NCBI GenBank assembly: GCA_016718565.1
Contig: JADKCZ010000005.1
Coordinates: 595,916-659,915 of the forward strand
From: Anaeromyxobacter sp.
Lineage (GTDB): Bacteria > Myxococcota > Myxococcia > Myxococcales > Anaeromyxobacteraceae
Length of the DNA: 64,000 nt
Reading direction: 5' to 3'
The position numbers and the translations under genes were made by a program. The stretch's first letter is position 1. Each line of letters starts with the position of its first letter. Positions 50,408 through 61,100 of the stretch are shown here, in pieces. Below the pieces are notes generated by a model. That model had not been told where the DNA came from, ran no database searches, and saw only the letters and a program-made list of their open reading frames with translations.

Positions 50408-51162
50408 GGGCTCCGCTCCGCGGGGACGTCTTCGAGGCGGAATTTCTCCCCGAGGTAGGCCGAGCGCGCCTTCTGGCTGGAGGCGATCTCGGCGGGCGTG
50501 CCGGCCACCAGGATGGCCCCGGCGGACAGGATGTAGGCGCGGCTGCAGATGCCCAGCGCCTCGCGCACGTTGTGGTCGGTGATGAGGACGCCGATGGTGC
50601 GGTCGCGCAGCCCGCCGATGAGCCGCTGCAGCTCGCCCACCGCGATGGGGTCCACGCCGGCGAAGGGCTCGTCGAAGAGGATGAAGCGCGGGTTGGAGAG
50701 CAGGCTGCGCGCCACCTCGGCGCGGCGCCGCTCGCCACCGGAGAGGGTCTCGCCGAGGCTGTCGGCCACCTTCTCGAGGCGGTACTCGGCCAGCAGCTCG
50801 TCGGCCCGCGCCTCGCGCGCCCGGCGGCCCATGCCCAGCGCCTCCAGCACGCCGGTGAAGTTCTGGCGCACCGTCAGCTTGCGGAAGATGGAGGCCTCCT
50901 GCGGGAGGTAGCCCACCCCCAGCCGGGCGCGCCGGTGCATGGGCAGCGGCGTCAGGTCCTGGTCGCCCAGCAGCACCCGGCCGGCGTCGGGCGTCACCAG
51001 CCCCACCACCATGTTGAAGCTGGTGGACTTGCCGGCGCCGTTGGGGCCGAGCAGGCCCACCACCTCGCCGGGCGCCACCTGGAAGGAGACCCCGTCCACC
51101 ACGCGGCGGCGCTTGTAGCTCTTGACCAGCCCCTCGGCGCGCAGCAGCCCGGTGGTGCTCAT
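50404..51162 (-). CDS. lptB: LPS export ABC ATPase LptB
   Basis: ATPase of 252 residues powering lipopolysaccharide extraction from the inner membrane. Walker A GPNGAGKST, LGVGYLPQEASIFRKL (the LptB-typical block), signature LSGGERRRAEVARSL and Walker B FILFDEPFAGVDPI are intact. The ATG overlaps the lptA stop and its own stop overlaps rpoN. LptF/LptG permease genes are not in the window. Confidence 0.95.
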   Translation of the reverse strand: MSTTGLLRAEGLVKSYKRRRVVDGVSFQVAPGEVVGLLGPNGAGKSTSFNMVVGLVTPDAGRVLLGDQDLTPLPMHRRARLGVGYLPQEASIFRKLTVRQNFTGVLEALGMGRRAREARADELLAEYRLEKVADSLGETLSGGERRRAEVARSLLSNPRFILFDEPFAGVDPIAVGELQRLIGGLRDRTIGVLITDHNVREALGICSRAYILSAGAILVAGTPAEIASSQKARSAYLGEKFRLEDVPAERSP

Positions 51163-51854
51163 GGGCGGGCCCCGCCGGGCGGCGGCTGGGTGGGCGGTGC
51201 CCCCGGGGCGGGCGGCTGCGCCGGCGGGGTGGCGCCCGGGGTGGCCGGCTCGGCGGGCGTCGCCTGGGGCGCCCCGCGCAGCGAGGTGCGCTGCAGGAGG
51301 TCCATCTGGCCGGCCGGCACGGTCACCTGGGCGGCCCCCTCCAGCCGGACCTCGTCGGCCCCCAGGTCGTAGGTGAGCGTGGTGCCGCGGGCCTCGGTGC
51401 CGCCCGCGTCGCGCAGCACCGGGTTGCCGGTGCAGACCAGCCTGGCGGCGTCGCGGTCGTAGGTGGCCCGCTCGCAGGTCACGGTCCGGTCGCCGCGGGT
51501 CATCTTCACCTGGCCCTCGCAGGTGGCCTGCCGGAGCTTGCCGGCGGCGTCGTTCTCGCCGGTCAGCTTGCGGCAGGACAGGGTGGCGTCGTCGTGGTGC
51601 ATGGTGACGAGCGGCCGGCCGATGACCGTGACCTGGCGGGTGCGCCAGGAGAAGCGGACCTCCTCGGCGTCCATCCGGACCGGCTTGTCGGAGGCCAGCG
51701 GCGGGAGCGCGGCGGAGGCCTTCCTGGGCGGGGGCGACGCCGGGGTCGAGGTCGGGGTCGAGGTCGGGGTCGAGGCCGGGGTCGAGGCCGGGGTCGGGGC
51801 CGCGGCCGGGGCGGCCGCCAGGGCCGCGGCCATGAGGAGGGGGGCCAGCATCAC
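51159..51854 (-). CDS. lptA: LPS transport periplasmic protein LptA with in-frame Pro/Thr/Ser repeat
   Basis: Periplasmic bridge protein of 231 residues. A short signal (MMLAPLLMAAALAAAPAAA) leads into a Pro/Ala/Ser/Thr repeat (about residues 15-40), then the OstA-like beta domain (MDAEEVRFSWRTRQVTVIG, GQVKMTRGDRTVTCERATYD, RGTTLTYDLGADEVRLEGAAQVTV), and a Pro-rich tail. GTG at 51852-51854 overlaps the lptC stop; an ATG follows immediately. The repeat and the tail both extend the family length by about 60 residues. Confidence 0.88.
   Translation of the reverse strand: MMLAPLLMAAALAAAPAAAPTPASTPASTPTSTPTSTPASPPPRKASAALPPLASDKPVRMDAEEVRFSWRTRQVTVIGRPLVTMHHDDATLSCRKLTGENDAAGKLRQATCEGQVKMTRGDRTVTCERATYDRDAARLVCTGNPVLRDAGGTEARGTTLTYDLGADEVRLEGAAQVTVPAGQMDLLQRTSLRGAPQATPAEPATPGATPPAQPPAPGAPPTQPPPGGARP
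51739..51810. repeat. 12-bp tandem repeat inside lptA
   Basis: Five near-identical 12-base units (GTCGGGGTCGAG and GCCGGGGTCGAG variants), with a sixth degenerate copy, encode a Pro-Ala/Thr-Ser-Thr tetrapeptide in frame on the minus strand. Because the unit is a multiple of three, copy-number change would alter spacer length without breaking the gene. Confidence 0.85.
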
Positions 51855-52432
51855 TTCGCCACCGGGAGGCCGGTCACCAGGTGGGCTCCGCCGCCGATCA
51901 CGATGACGCCCGACGCCGGATCCAGCGTGAAGCCGGTGCCGGTGAGCCGGTAGCCGGGACCGGAGAGGGTCACCGGGTCGGTCCCGCGGACCAGGCCCGG
52001 TCCTGGACCGGGCCCAGCCTGTTCGGGGTGTGCGGGGCTGGGCTCGGCGGGTTCGTAGTGGGCCGCGGCGGTGACCGCCCGATCGGCGCCCCGGGAGGCC
52101 TCCAGCCCGCCCACCGCCTCGAAGCGGCGTTCGGTCACGATCCCCCGGCCGGACGGCGCCGTCACCCGGACCGGCCCTTCAGCGCCCGCCAGCAGGAGGA
52201 CCAGCCCGGTGGCCGCCACGGCGGTGGTGTCGCGCCGGTAGGTCACCCGGTCGGCCTCACCGGTGGCCCGGGTCACGCCGCCCCGGTCGATCCGGAAGGT
52301 GACGCCCTCCAGGGCCAGCTCGGGCACCAGCTCCGCGGCCACCCGCGGCCGGCCCATGCCGCAGGCGGCCAGGCCGCAGGCTGCGGCCACGAGGGAGGCG
52401 ACGAACGCGGGGTTGAAAGGCCTGGAGCGCAT
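51851..52432 (-). CDS. lptC: LPS export protein LptC
   Basis: Protein of 193 residues anchoring the Lpt bridge to the inner membrane. It begins with a hydrophobic N-terminus ending GLAAC, a lipobox-like site that is unusual since LptC is normally held by a membrane helix. The body has VPELALEGVTFRIDRGGVTRATGEADRVTYRRD and VLRTDPVTLSGP-like beta repeats typical of LptC/OstA folds, with a Pro/Glu-rich insert in the middle. Adjacent to lptA and lptB, which supports the identification. Confidence 0.8.
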   Translation of the reverse strand: MRSRPFNPAFVASLVAAACGLAACGMGRPRVAAELVPELALEGVTFRIDRGGVTRATGEADRVTYRRDTTAVAATGLVLLLAGAEGPVRVTAPSGRGIVTERRFEAVGGLEASRGADRAVTAAAHYEPAEPSPAHPEQAGPGPGPGLVRGTDPVTLSGPGYRLTGTGFTLDPASGVIVIGGGAHLVTGLPVAK

Positions 52433-52594
52433 GCAAGTGCGCCGAACCCTAGCACTCTTTTTCGTGCCAAACCACGGGCACAGCCCTTGCTAGTCGGCGG
52501 GTCCGGGCTCCAACCTAACCCCTTGGATCCGGGCATCTTCTTTGCTTTCAGAGGGCAGCTGGCCCAGGCGGTGGATCCGGCGCCAGGCCCCTGC

Positions 52595-53545
52595 TCAGAC
52601 TGCCTCGACCGGGTCACCTTCAGCGGCGCCCTCGGTCGGCGGCGGGGTCTTCCAGCGCTCGTGCATCCAGACCCAGTCGGCCGGGTGGCGCCGGATGGCC
52701 TCCTCCATGACCGCCTGGCAGGCCGCCGTGATCCGCAGGACCTCCGCCTCCCGGTCGGCCGGCTTCGGGTCGTAGGGGATCTCGGTCACCTCGAACAGGA
52801 AGCCGTCGCCCGGGTTCGGCCCGCGGCGGTGGCTGGTGCCCACCAGCACCGGCGCCCCGGTGCGCAGCGCCAGGTCGCCCGGGGCACGGGGGGTATAGGC
52901 AGGCCGCCCGAAGAACGGCACCCAGACCCCCTGCACCCGGGTGTCCTGGTCCACCAGGATGCCGAGGACCCGCCCCTCCTTGAAGACCCGGAGCAGCGCC
53001 CGGGCCGTGGACGGATCCTCCCGCCACAGGGTGGTCACCCCCCCGCCGGCGCGCCACCGCTCGATGAGCCCCATGAGGCGGGCGTCGCTCCCCCGCTTGG
53101 CCACCGCCGACACCGGCGCGCCCACCCGGGCCACCAGCCGCGCCATCAGCTCCCAGTTCCCCAGGTGGCCGGTGACGAAGACCACCCCCTTGCCCGCGGC
53201 CACCGCCTGCCGCAGCAGCGCGGGGTCGCGCTCCTGCATGTAGGCGGTGAGCCGGTGGTCGTAGCTCGAGATGGAGGCGATCTCCATGGCCGAGCGGCCC
53301 AGGTTCACGAACACCTGGCGGGCGATGGCGCGCCGCTCCGCCTCGGTCTTCTCCGGGAAGGCCAGGGCGAGGTGCGTGAGGGCCAGGGCGCGGGTCCGGC
53401 CGAAGACGCGGTAGGCCAGCGCGCCGCCCCAGCCGCCGATGCGGTAGGCCGGGCCGAGCGGGATGAGCTGCACCAGGCGCAGCAGGCCGGCGATGAGCGA
53501 GGAGCGGACCGAGCGCTTGAGGCGCTTGTGCAGCGGCACCGGCAT
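52595..53545 (-). CDS. LpxL/HtrB-type lipid A acyltransferase
   Basis: Inner-membrane acyltransferase of 316 residues. The acceptor motif GHLGNWELMARL carries the catalytic His and Glu (H-x4-E), followed by the conserved LVDQDTRVQGVWVPFFGRPA and the DWVWMHERWK tail. It adds a secondary acyl chain to Kdo-lipid A or a related acceptor, consistent with the lpt and kds neighbours. ATG at 53543-53545. The gene lies 162 bases upstream of lptC on the same strand. Confidence 0.88.
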   Translation of the reverse strand: MPVPLHKRLKRSVRSSLIAGLLRLVQLIPLGPAYRIGGWGGALAYRVFGRTRALALTHLALAFPEKTEAERRAIARQVFVNLGRSAMEIASISSYDHRLTAYMQERDPALLRQAVAAGKGVVFVTGHLGNWELMARLVARVGAPVSAVAKRGSDARLMGLIERWRAGGGVTTLWREDPSTARALLRVFKEGRVLGILVDQDTRVQGVWVPFFGRPAYTPRAPGDLALRTGAPVLVGTSHRRGPNPGDGFLFEVTEIPYDPKPADREAEVLRITAACQAVMEEAIRRHPADWVWMHERWKTPPPTEGAAEGDPVEAV

Positions 53546-53594
53546 GGCGCGCGGAAAGTTGGCACGCGGCCGGGTGGCGGGCAAGGTCCCCTCG

Positions 53595-54194
53595 TCAGCC
53601 GGTCTCTCGCAGCGCGAGGTGCTGCTGCTTCCGCGCCTCGAGGAGCCCCTTGGCCACCCCGAAGGCGCCGGCGGCCCCCACCAGGACGGCGCACTCTGCC
53701 GCCGAGAACCACCGCGGCCCCGCCATGCCGCCCACGTACAGGAGCAGGAGGGCTGGCGACGCTCCACGAACCCCACCTCCCGCACGCCAGGCCAGGAGCA
53801 GGGTCGCGACGACGCTCGCCATGACGCCGACGAAGAGGCTCCCCTGCGGCAGGAACGCGACCTCGAACGGCGTCGCGCCATCCACCACGAGGAGCGCGCA
53901 CCCCACGGTACCGAGCAGGAGATCGGCGAGCGATCTCCCCGTGCCACCCCGCTCCCCGCTCGACGAGGCGGCCACCGCCCCACCACCCGCCTCCTGCCCC
54001 GGGCCGCCTGGCACGGCCCGCCGGCGAGCGCCAAGGCCGCCGACCAGGACCGACACCGGAGCGCCGAGCACCAGGAAGGCTCTCCCCAGGCCTGGAGACA
54101 CCAGGTAGAGCCCGGCCGCCAGGAGGACCCACGCGCCCATCGCCGCGAGACCCAGGCCCACCAGGCGACCTGTACGCTGGATGCTGTTCGTCAC
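53595..54194 (-). CDS. Membrane protein of unknown function
   Basis: Protein of about 199 residues with roughly five to six hydrophobic segments (for example LVGLGLAAMGAWVLLAAGLY, LGRAFLVLGAPVSVLVGGLG and SLFVGVMASVVATLLLA). No family recognised. GTG at 54192-54194 is preceded by GGGAGGGAGAGGC, a strong ribosome site, so I prefer it to more distal starts. Codon third positions look less GC-saturated than in neighbours (by eye), hinting at later acquisition. Confidence 0.55.
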   Translation of the reverse strand: MTNSIQRTGRLVGLGLAAMGAWVLLAAGLYLVSPGLGRAFLVLGAPVSVLVGGLGARRRAVPGGPGQEAGGGAVAASSSGERGGTGRSLADLLLGTVGCALLVVDGATPFEVAFLPQGSLFVGVMASVVATLLLAWRAGGGVRGASPALLLLYVGGMAGPRWFSAAECAVLVGAAGAFGVAKGLLEARKQQHLALRETG

Positions 54195-54358
54195 GCCTCT
54201 CCCTCCCCCGGGAGCCGCCCTGGTGCAGGCCTGCGCCGCATCCGGTCCTGCCTCGGCCACACACGCCCGCCTCTGGCGAGCACTCTCGCACGATCGCACG
54301 GTTGATCAAGCCGGGCGCCCTCCGGCCGTGGCACACTCCGTCCCACCGCGTGCCCGCC

Positions 54359-55408
54359 ATGCTCCGCCCCGCCCTGGCCACCGCCACCCTCTTCCTCCTC
54401 GCCGGCTGCGGCGGGTCCCAGGCGCCGGCGCCCGCCGCCAGCTGCGCGCCCTCGGCAGACGCCCTCCCCGAGGACGTCTCCTCCCCGACCACGGTGGTCG
54501 GCACCGGCACGCCGGCCTCCTGCACCGGCGAGGCGTTCGTCGCGGCGGTGGCCCGGGGCGGGGTCATCACCTTCGACTGCGGCCCGGCGCCGGCGACCAT
54601 CCTGCTCACCCGCACCGCCAAGGTGTTCAACGACCGGGGGCCGAAGGTGGTCATCGACGGCGGCGGGAGGGTGACCCTGAGCGGCGGCGGCCGCGTCCGC
54701 ATCCTCTACCAGGACACCTGCGACCCGGCCCAGGTCTGGACCACCTCGCACTGCCAGGACCAGCCCACCCCGGCGCTCACCGTGCAGCACCTCACCTTCG
54801 CCGACGGCGACGCCACCGGCGAGACCTTCGACGGCGGCGGGGGCGGCGCCATCTTCGCCCGCGGCGGCCGGCTCAAGGTGGTGGGCTGCCGCTTCGTCGG
54901 CAACCGCTGCGACCTCACCGGACCGGACGTGGGCGGCGCCGCCATCCGCGCCCTGAGCCAGTCGGCCGGCCTGCCGGTCCACGTGGTGGACAGCACCTTC
55001 GGCGGCGCGCCCGGGCTCGGCAACGTGGGCGCCAACGGCGGCGCGCTCTCCAGCATCGGGGTGTCCTGGCGCGTCCAGAACTCGGTCTTCACCCACAACC
55101 AGGCGGTCGGGGTGGGCGCCAACCCGCAGCGCCCGGGCACCCCGGGCGGCGGCAGCGGCGGGGCCATCTACCTCGACGGCAACACCTTCTCGCTGGCGCT
55201 GTGCGGCTCGCGCCTCGAGGACAACGACGCTCTCGAGGGCGGCGGCGCGGTCTTCTTCGTCAGCAACGACCTCAGCGGCACCCTGGCCATCGACCGCTCC
55301 ACGCTGCGCAGAAACCCCAGCCACGGCTTCGAGACCGCCGGCCTGCCGGGCATCTTCTACCTGGGGCGCGGCGCGCCCGTCGTGACCGACTCGACGCTGG
55401 AGCGGTGA
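54359..55408 (+). CDS. Lipoprotein with right-handed beta-helix repeats
   Basis: Exported protein of 349 residues. The signal MLRPALATATLFLLAGCG has a clear lipobox (LLAGC). The body shows pectate-lyase/polymorphic-outer-membrane-like beta-helix repeats: DGGGRVTLSGGGRVRI, GGGGGAIFARGGRLKVVGCRF, GGAAIRAL, NGGALSSIG, SGGAIYLDGNTFSLALCGSRL and GGGAVFFVSNDLSGTLAI. ATG at 54359 is chosen for the signal peptide. It is divergent from the 199-residue membrane protein. Likely a surface protein; no catalytic motif recognised. Confidence 0.75.
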   Translation: MLRPALATATLFLLAGCGGSQAPAPAASCAPSADALPEDVSSPTTVVGTGTPASCTGEAFVAAVARGGVITFDCGPAPATILLTRTAKVFNDRGPKVVIDGGGRVTLSGGGRVRILYQDTCDPAQVWTTSHCQDQPTPALTVQHLTFADGDATGETFDGGGGGAIFARGGRLKVVGCRFVGNRCDLTGPDVGGAAIRALSQSAGLPVHVVDSTFGGAPGLGNVGANGGALSSIGVSWRVQNSVFTHNQAVGVGANPQRPGTPGGGSGGAIYLDGNTFSLALCGSRLEDNDALEGGGAVFFVSNDLSGTLAIDRSTLRRNPSHGFETAGLPGIFYLGRGAPVVTDSTLER

Positions 55409-55520
55409 GCGAGCGGGCGCGGCGCGGCCACGCCGCTCGCCGGGAGCCCTCGGCCTGCGCCCCGCCGTCGCGAGGCGACGCGCCGGACGGCCTGCGCGGT
55501 GCCGGAGCCGGAGGGCTGCC

Positions 55521-56060
55521 TCAGGCCCGGTGACCGAGCCCCTGCGCGGCCGCCAGCAGGTCGCACAGCTCGCGCACCGCGCCGCGCCCGCCGGGGGCGC
55601 GGGTGGCGAAGTGGACGGCGGCGCGCACCTCGGGCCGGGCGTCGGCCGGGGCGGCCGAGAGCCCCACCCGCGCCAGCAGCGGCAGGTCGTTCACGTCGTC
55701 GCCCATGTAGGCCACCGCCTCGTCGGGCAGGCCGAGGTGGGCCAGCTGGGCGTAGCCGGCCAGCTTGTCGAGCTGGCCGAAGATGAGGTGCTTGAAGCGC
55801 AGCTCCTCCAGCCGCCGCTGGGTGGCCTTGCCGGGCCGGCCGGAGATGACGCCGAAGTCGAGGTGGTCGCGCAGCAGCACGATGCCGTGGCCGTCCTTCA
55901 CGTCGAAGGCCTTCATCAGCTCGCCCTCGGCGCCGTAGTACAGCCGGCCGTCGGTGAGCACCCCGTCCACGTCGAGCAGCACCAGCCGGATCCTGGCGGC
56001 GCGGGCCAGCAGGGCGCGCGGCGAGAGCTTGCTGCGGGAGGTGGGCTTCACCGGGCTCAC
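55521..56060 (-). CDS. kdsC: 3-deoxy-D-manno-octulosonate-8-phosphate phosphatase
   Basis: HAD-family phosphatase of 179 residues releasing Kdo from Kdo-8-phosphate. HAD motif I LVLLDVDGVLTDGRLYYG holds both catalytic Asp residues, and motif IV AYMGDDVNDLPLL is intact, with GVISGRPGKATQRRLEEL between. GTG (56058-56060). It is the last gene of kdsB-pyrG-kdsA-kdsC, 28 bases after kdsA. Confidence 0.95.
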   Translation of the reverse strand: MSPVKPTSRSKLSPRALLARAARIRLVLLDVDGVLTDGRLYYGAEGELMKAFDVKDGHGIVLLRDHLDFGVISGRPGKATQRRLEELRFKHLIFGQLDKLAGYAQLAHLGLPDEAVAYMGDDVNDLPLLARVGLSAAPADARPEVRAAVHFATRAPGGRGAVRELCDLLAAAQGLGHRA

Positions 56061-56088
56061 GCGCGGCTCCAGGGCTGGCCGGGCCGCC

Positions 56089-56916
56089 TCACCGCTGCCC
56101 CAGGGCCCGCCGCACCGCCAGCACCTCGCCCAGGATCCGGTCGGCCATGGGGAAGTCGAGGCTGTTGGTGCCGTCGCTCTTGGCCACCGAGGGGTCCTCG
56201 TGGATCTCCATGAAGAGGGCGTCGATGCCCACCGCCGCCGCGGCGCGGGCCAGCGGGGCCACGAACTGCCGCTCGCCGCCGGTGACGTCGCCGGCGCCGC
56301 CGGGCAGCTGCACCGAGTGGGTGGCGTCCAGGCAGACCGGCGCCCCCAGCTCGCGCATGATGACCAGGCCGCGCATGTCCACCACCAGGTTGCCGTAGCC
56401 GAAGCTGGCGCCCCGCTCGATGAACATGACGTCGCGGTTGCCGGCCTCGTGGCACTTGGCCAGGGCGTGGCGCATGTCGCGCGGCGCCAGGAACTGCCCC
56501 TTCTTCACCGTGACGCTCTTGCCGTGGGTGGCGCAGGCGATGACCAGGTCGGTCTGCCGGCACAGGAAGGCCGGCACCTGCAGCAGGTCCACCACCTTGC
56601 CCACCACCTCGGCCTGCCAGCTCTCGTGCACGTCGGTGGTGCAGGCCAGGCCGGTCTCGCGCTTGACCGCCTGGAAGGCGGCCATGCCGACCTCCAGCCC
56701 GGGGCCGCGGTAAGACTTTCCGCTGGAGCGGTTGGCCTTGTCGAAGCTGGCCTTGAAGATCACCTGCAGCCCGTGCTTCTCGGCCAGGGCCTTGACCCGG
56801 CGGGCGTGGGCCAGGGCGTGGGCCTCGCCCTCCATGACGCACGGGCCGGCGATGAGCAGGAGCGGCTGGCCGTCGCCCACCAGGTGCCCGCCGATGCGGG
56901 CCAACACCCCGGCCAC
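56089..56916 (-). CDS. kdsA: 2-dehydro-3-deoxyphosphooctonate aldolase (Kdo-8-P synthase)
   Basis: Condenses arabinose-5-phosphate with phosphoenolpyruvate; 275 residues. The motif LLIAGPCVMEGEAHALAHA starts the domain, with IFKASFDKANRSSGKSYRGPG and VCLDATHSVQLPGG further on, the standard KdsA blocks. GTG (56914-56916) directly follows the pyrG stop. Cys in GPCVME suggests the metal-dependent form but this depends on other residues. Confidence 0.95.
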   Translation of the reverse strand: MAGVLARIGGHLVGDGQPLLLIAGPCVMEGEAHALAHARRVKALAEKHGLQVIFKASFDKANRSSGKSYRGPGLEVGMAAFQAVKRETGLACTTDVHESWQAEVVGKVVDLLQVPAFLCRQTDLVIACATHGKSVTVKKGQFLAPRDMRHALAKCHEAGNRDVMFIERGASFGYGNLVVDMRGLVIMRELGAPVCLDATHSVQLPGGAGDVTGGERQFVAPLARAAAAVGIDALFMEIHEDPSVAKSDGTNSLDFPMADRILGEVLAVRRALGQR

Positions 56917-58584
<1,668 letters not shown>

Positions 58585-58602
58585 GGCTCCGCTCCGTTTC
58601 GC

Positions 58603-59334
58603 CTAGACGTCCGCCGCCAGCAGGGCCTGGGCGCGCGCCAGGTCCTCCGGCGTGTCGATCCCGAAGCCGCGGTAGGCGGTGTCCGCCACCCGGATCCGGA
58701 TCCCGTTCTCCAGCGCCCTGAGCTGCTCGAGCGCCTCCTCCCCCTCCAGCCGGCCGGGAGCGAGCCGCGCGAAGCGCTCCAGGAACGAGGCCGTGAAGGC
58801 GTAGATGCCGACGTGGGCGCGGCACAGCGGGCTGACCCCGCCGTCGCGCCGGTGCGGGATGGTGGCCCGCGAGAAGTAGAGGGCGTGGCCGGTCAGGTCG
58901 GTGACCACCTTGACCACCTGCGACCGCTCGGCCTCGCCCGCCTCGAGCGGGCGGGCCAGGGTGCCCATCTCGGCGTCGCTCCCGGCCATGGCCTGGAGCA
59001 AGGCCTCGATGGCCTCCGGCTCGATGAGCGGCTCGTCGCCCTGCAGGTTCACCACCAGCTCCGCCCTCGGGACGAGCTGCCTCGCCGCCTCGGCCACGCG
59101 GTCCGTGCCCGTCGCGGCCGGTCCGGTCATGATGGCGATGGCCCCCGCCTGCTCGGCAGCAGCGGCGATGCGTGGATCGTCGGTGGCGACCGCCACCACG
59201 TCCACGCCGCGTGCCCGCCGTGCCCGCCTGACGACGTGGGCGATGACGGGGCTGCCTGCCAGGATGGCGAGGGGTTTCCCGGGAAAGCGACTGGATCCGT
59301 ACCGGGCCGGAATGATGACGGCGACTCGTCTCAA
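58603..59334 (-). CDS. kdsB: CMP-Kdo synthetase (3-deoxy-manno-octulosonate cytidylyltransferase)
   Basis: Transfers CMP from CTP to Kdo; 243 residues. The N-terminal nucleotide-binding motif VIIPARYGSSRFPGKPLA and the NLQGDEPLIEP block are diagnostic. The only start that fits is TTG at 59332-59334, giving the usual short N-terminus before IIPARY. There is no Shine-Dalgarno sequence; the start abuts a palindromic promoter region. First gene of the operon. Confidence 0.95.
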   Translation of the reverse strand: MRRVAVIIPARYGSSRFPGKPLAILAGSPVIAHVVRRARRARGVDVVAVATDDPRIAAAAEQAGAIAIMTGPAATGTDRVAEAARQLVPRAELVVNLQGDEPLIEPEAIEALLQAMAGSDAEMGTLARPLEAGEAERSQVVKVVTDLTGHALYFSRATIPHRRDGGVSPLCRAHVGIYAFTASFLERFARLAPGRLEGEEALEQLRALENGIRIRVADTAYRGFGIDTPEDLARAQALLAADV

Positions 59335-59374
59335 CCCGGGGCGTCAACCTACGCCCCGGGATCCGGGGCGTCAA
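59335..59374 (-). promoter_or_regulatory. kdsB promoter with perfect palindrome and direct repeat
   Basis: Minus strand: -35 TTGACG (59369-59374), 17-base spacer, -10 TAGGTT (59346-59351), then 11 bases to the TTG start. The -10 box sits in the loop of a perfect 10-bp inverted repeat CCCGGGGCGT (59335-59344) / ACGCCCCGGG (59351-59360), loop CAACCT. The 12-mer CCGGGGCGTCAA occurs twice, at 59336-59347 and 59363-59374. Confidence 0.5.
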
Positions 59375-59485
59375 TTGGCGGTTTCCCCCACCTCGGGCGC
59401 CTCCGGACGGCCCCTGGTGGCGGGGGGTTGCGGGGCCGCCGGCCGTCCTCCCGCTGGCGCCGCGCGTGGTGCTACGGTGCGCCGC

Positions 59486-60454
<969 letters not shown>

Positions 60455-60463
60455 GACGACGAC

Positions 60464-60492
60464 GCCGGCGCCCCTCGGGGGAGGGGGCCGGC
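60464..60492. terminator. GC-rich bidirectional hairpin between convergent genes
   Basis: GCCGGC (60464-60469) plus CCCC (60471-60474) pairs with GGGG (60483-60486) plus GCCGGC (60487-60492), with one bulged base and an 8-base loop. It lies between the convergent stops of the pseudouridine synthase and the cysteine-repeat protein. No T-run on either strand, so it may be a pause or rho-assisted site. Confidence 0.45.
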
Positions 60493-60537
60493 GCAGCGGG
60501 GCGCGTCAGCGGGGCGCGCCTCGACCGGGGTGAGGCC

Positions 60538-60933
60538 TCACTCGACCTTCACGAGGTCCTTGCCGCAGTGGCACTTGCCGGGCACCAGCGCCACGGTGTT
60601 GCAGGTGCAGGCCGCGCCGCAGCCGCACTTGTAGGCGGCCTTGAAGGAGGTCTCGCCGGGCTTGCCGCCGCGATCCACCGTGATGGTGGTCCCGTCCACC
60701 TTGGTGACCTTGGCCGGGATGAGGTCCTTGCCGCAGCCGCACTTGCCCGGCTCGGCCTTGATGGAGCTGCAGTGGCAGCCCTCGCCGCAGCCGCACACGT
60801 GCACCGTGTCGCCGGCCTTGAGGCCGGGGGCCTCCTTCTTGACGGCCGCCTTCTCCTCGCCCGCGAGGGCCACGCCGGAGAAGCCAGCCGAGAGCACCAC
60901 ACCCAACATCAGCGTCCGAAAGAGCTTGGTCAT
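60538..60933 (-). CDS. Secreted cysteine-rich protein with two CxCGxxCxC repeats
   Basis: Exported protein of 131 residues. The signal peptide is MTKLFRTLMLGVVLSAGFSG and ends at VALA before GEEKAA. The mature part has two similar units, VCGCGEGCHC...PGKCGCGKDL and KCGCGAACTC...PGKCHCGKDL, with twelve cysteines in all, separated by a beta-like spacer (AKVTKVDGTTITVDRGGKPGE). Such CGCG patterns suggest metal or cluster binding in the periplasm. ATG at 60931-60933 has AGGAGG ten bases upstream. No family recognised. Confidence 0.7.
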   Translation of the reverse strand: MTKLFRTLMLGVVLSAGFSGVALAGEEKAAVKKEAPGLKAGDTVHVCGCGEGCHCSSIKAEPGKCGCGKDLIPAKVTKVDGTTITVDRGGKPGETSFKAAYKCGCGAACTCNTVALVPGKCHCGKDLVKVE

Positions 60934-61052
60934 TTTTGCGAAGCCTCCTGTGGGAGGAGAGAGACCCACCGCCCGCCCGAGGGTTCATGCCAGACCCATC
61001 GGGGCCCGCCGGGATCCCGGCCGGGGCGCGGCGTCCTCCTGCCGCCCCGGAA

Positions 61053-61100
61053 CCCTACCCGCCCTGCTCGCCCTACCCGCCCTGCTCGCCCTGCCCGCCC
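61053..61100. repeat. 18-bp tandem repeat at the end of trmH
   Basis: CCCTACCCGCCCTGCTCG occurs twice back to back (61053-61070 and 61071-61088), followed by a partial degenerate copy. The unit at 61071 contains the trmH stop codon (CTA, read TAG on the minus strand) and the next unit repeats it in the same frame 18 bases on. Confidence 0.8.

Noticed and set aside
51739..51810. CRISPR-like repeats
   Set aside because: Units are 12 bases without spacers and lie inside a coding frame.
52445..52470. TGGCAC...TGCTA on the minus strand before lptC, resembling a sigma-54 promoter that would autoregulate rpoN
   Set aside because: The GG and GC elements are 15 bases apart instead of 12, so it does not fit the -24/-12 rule. 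The site is an imperfect palindrome TAGCAC/GTGCCA with an A/T-rich loop of unknown meaning.
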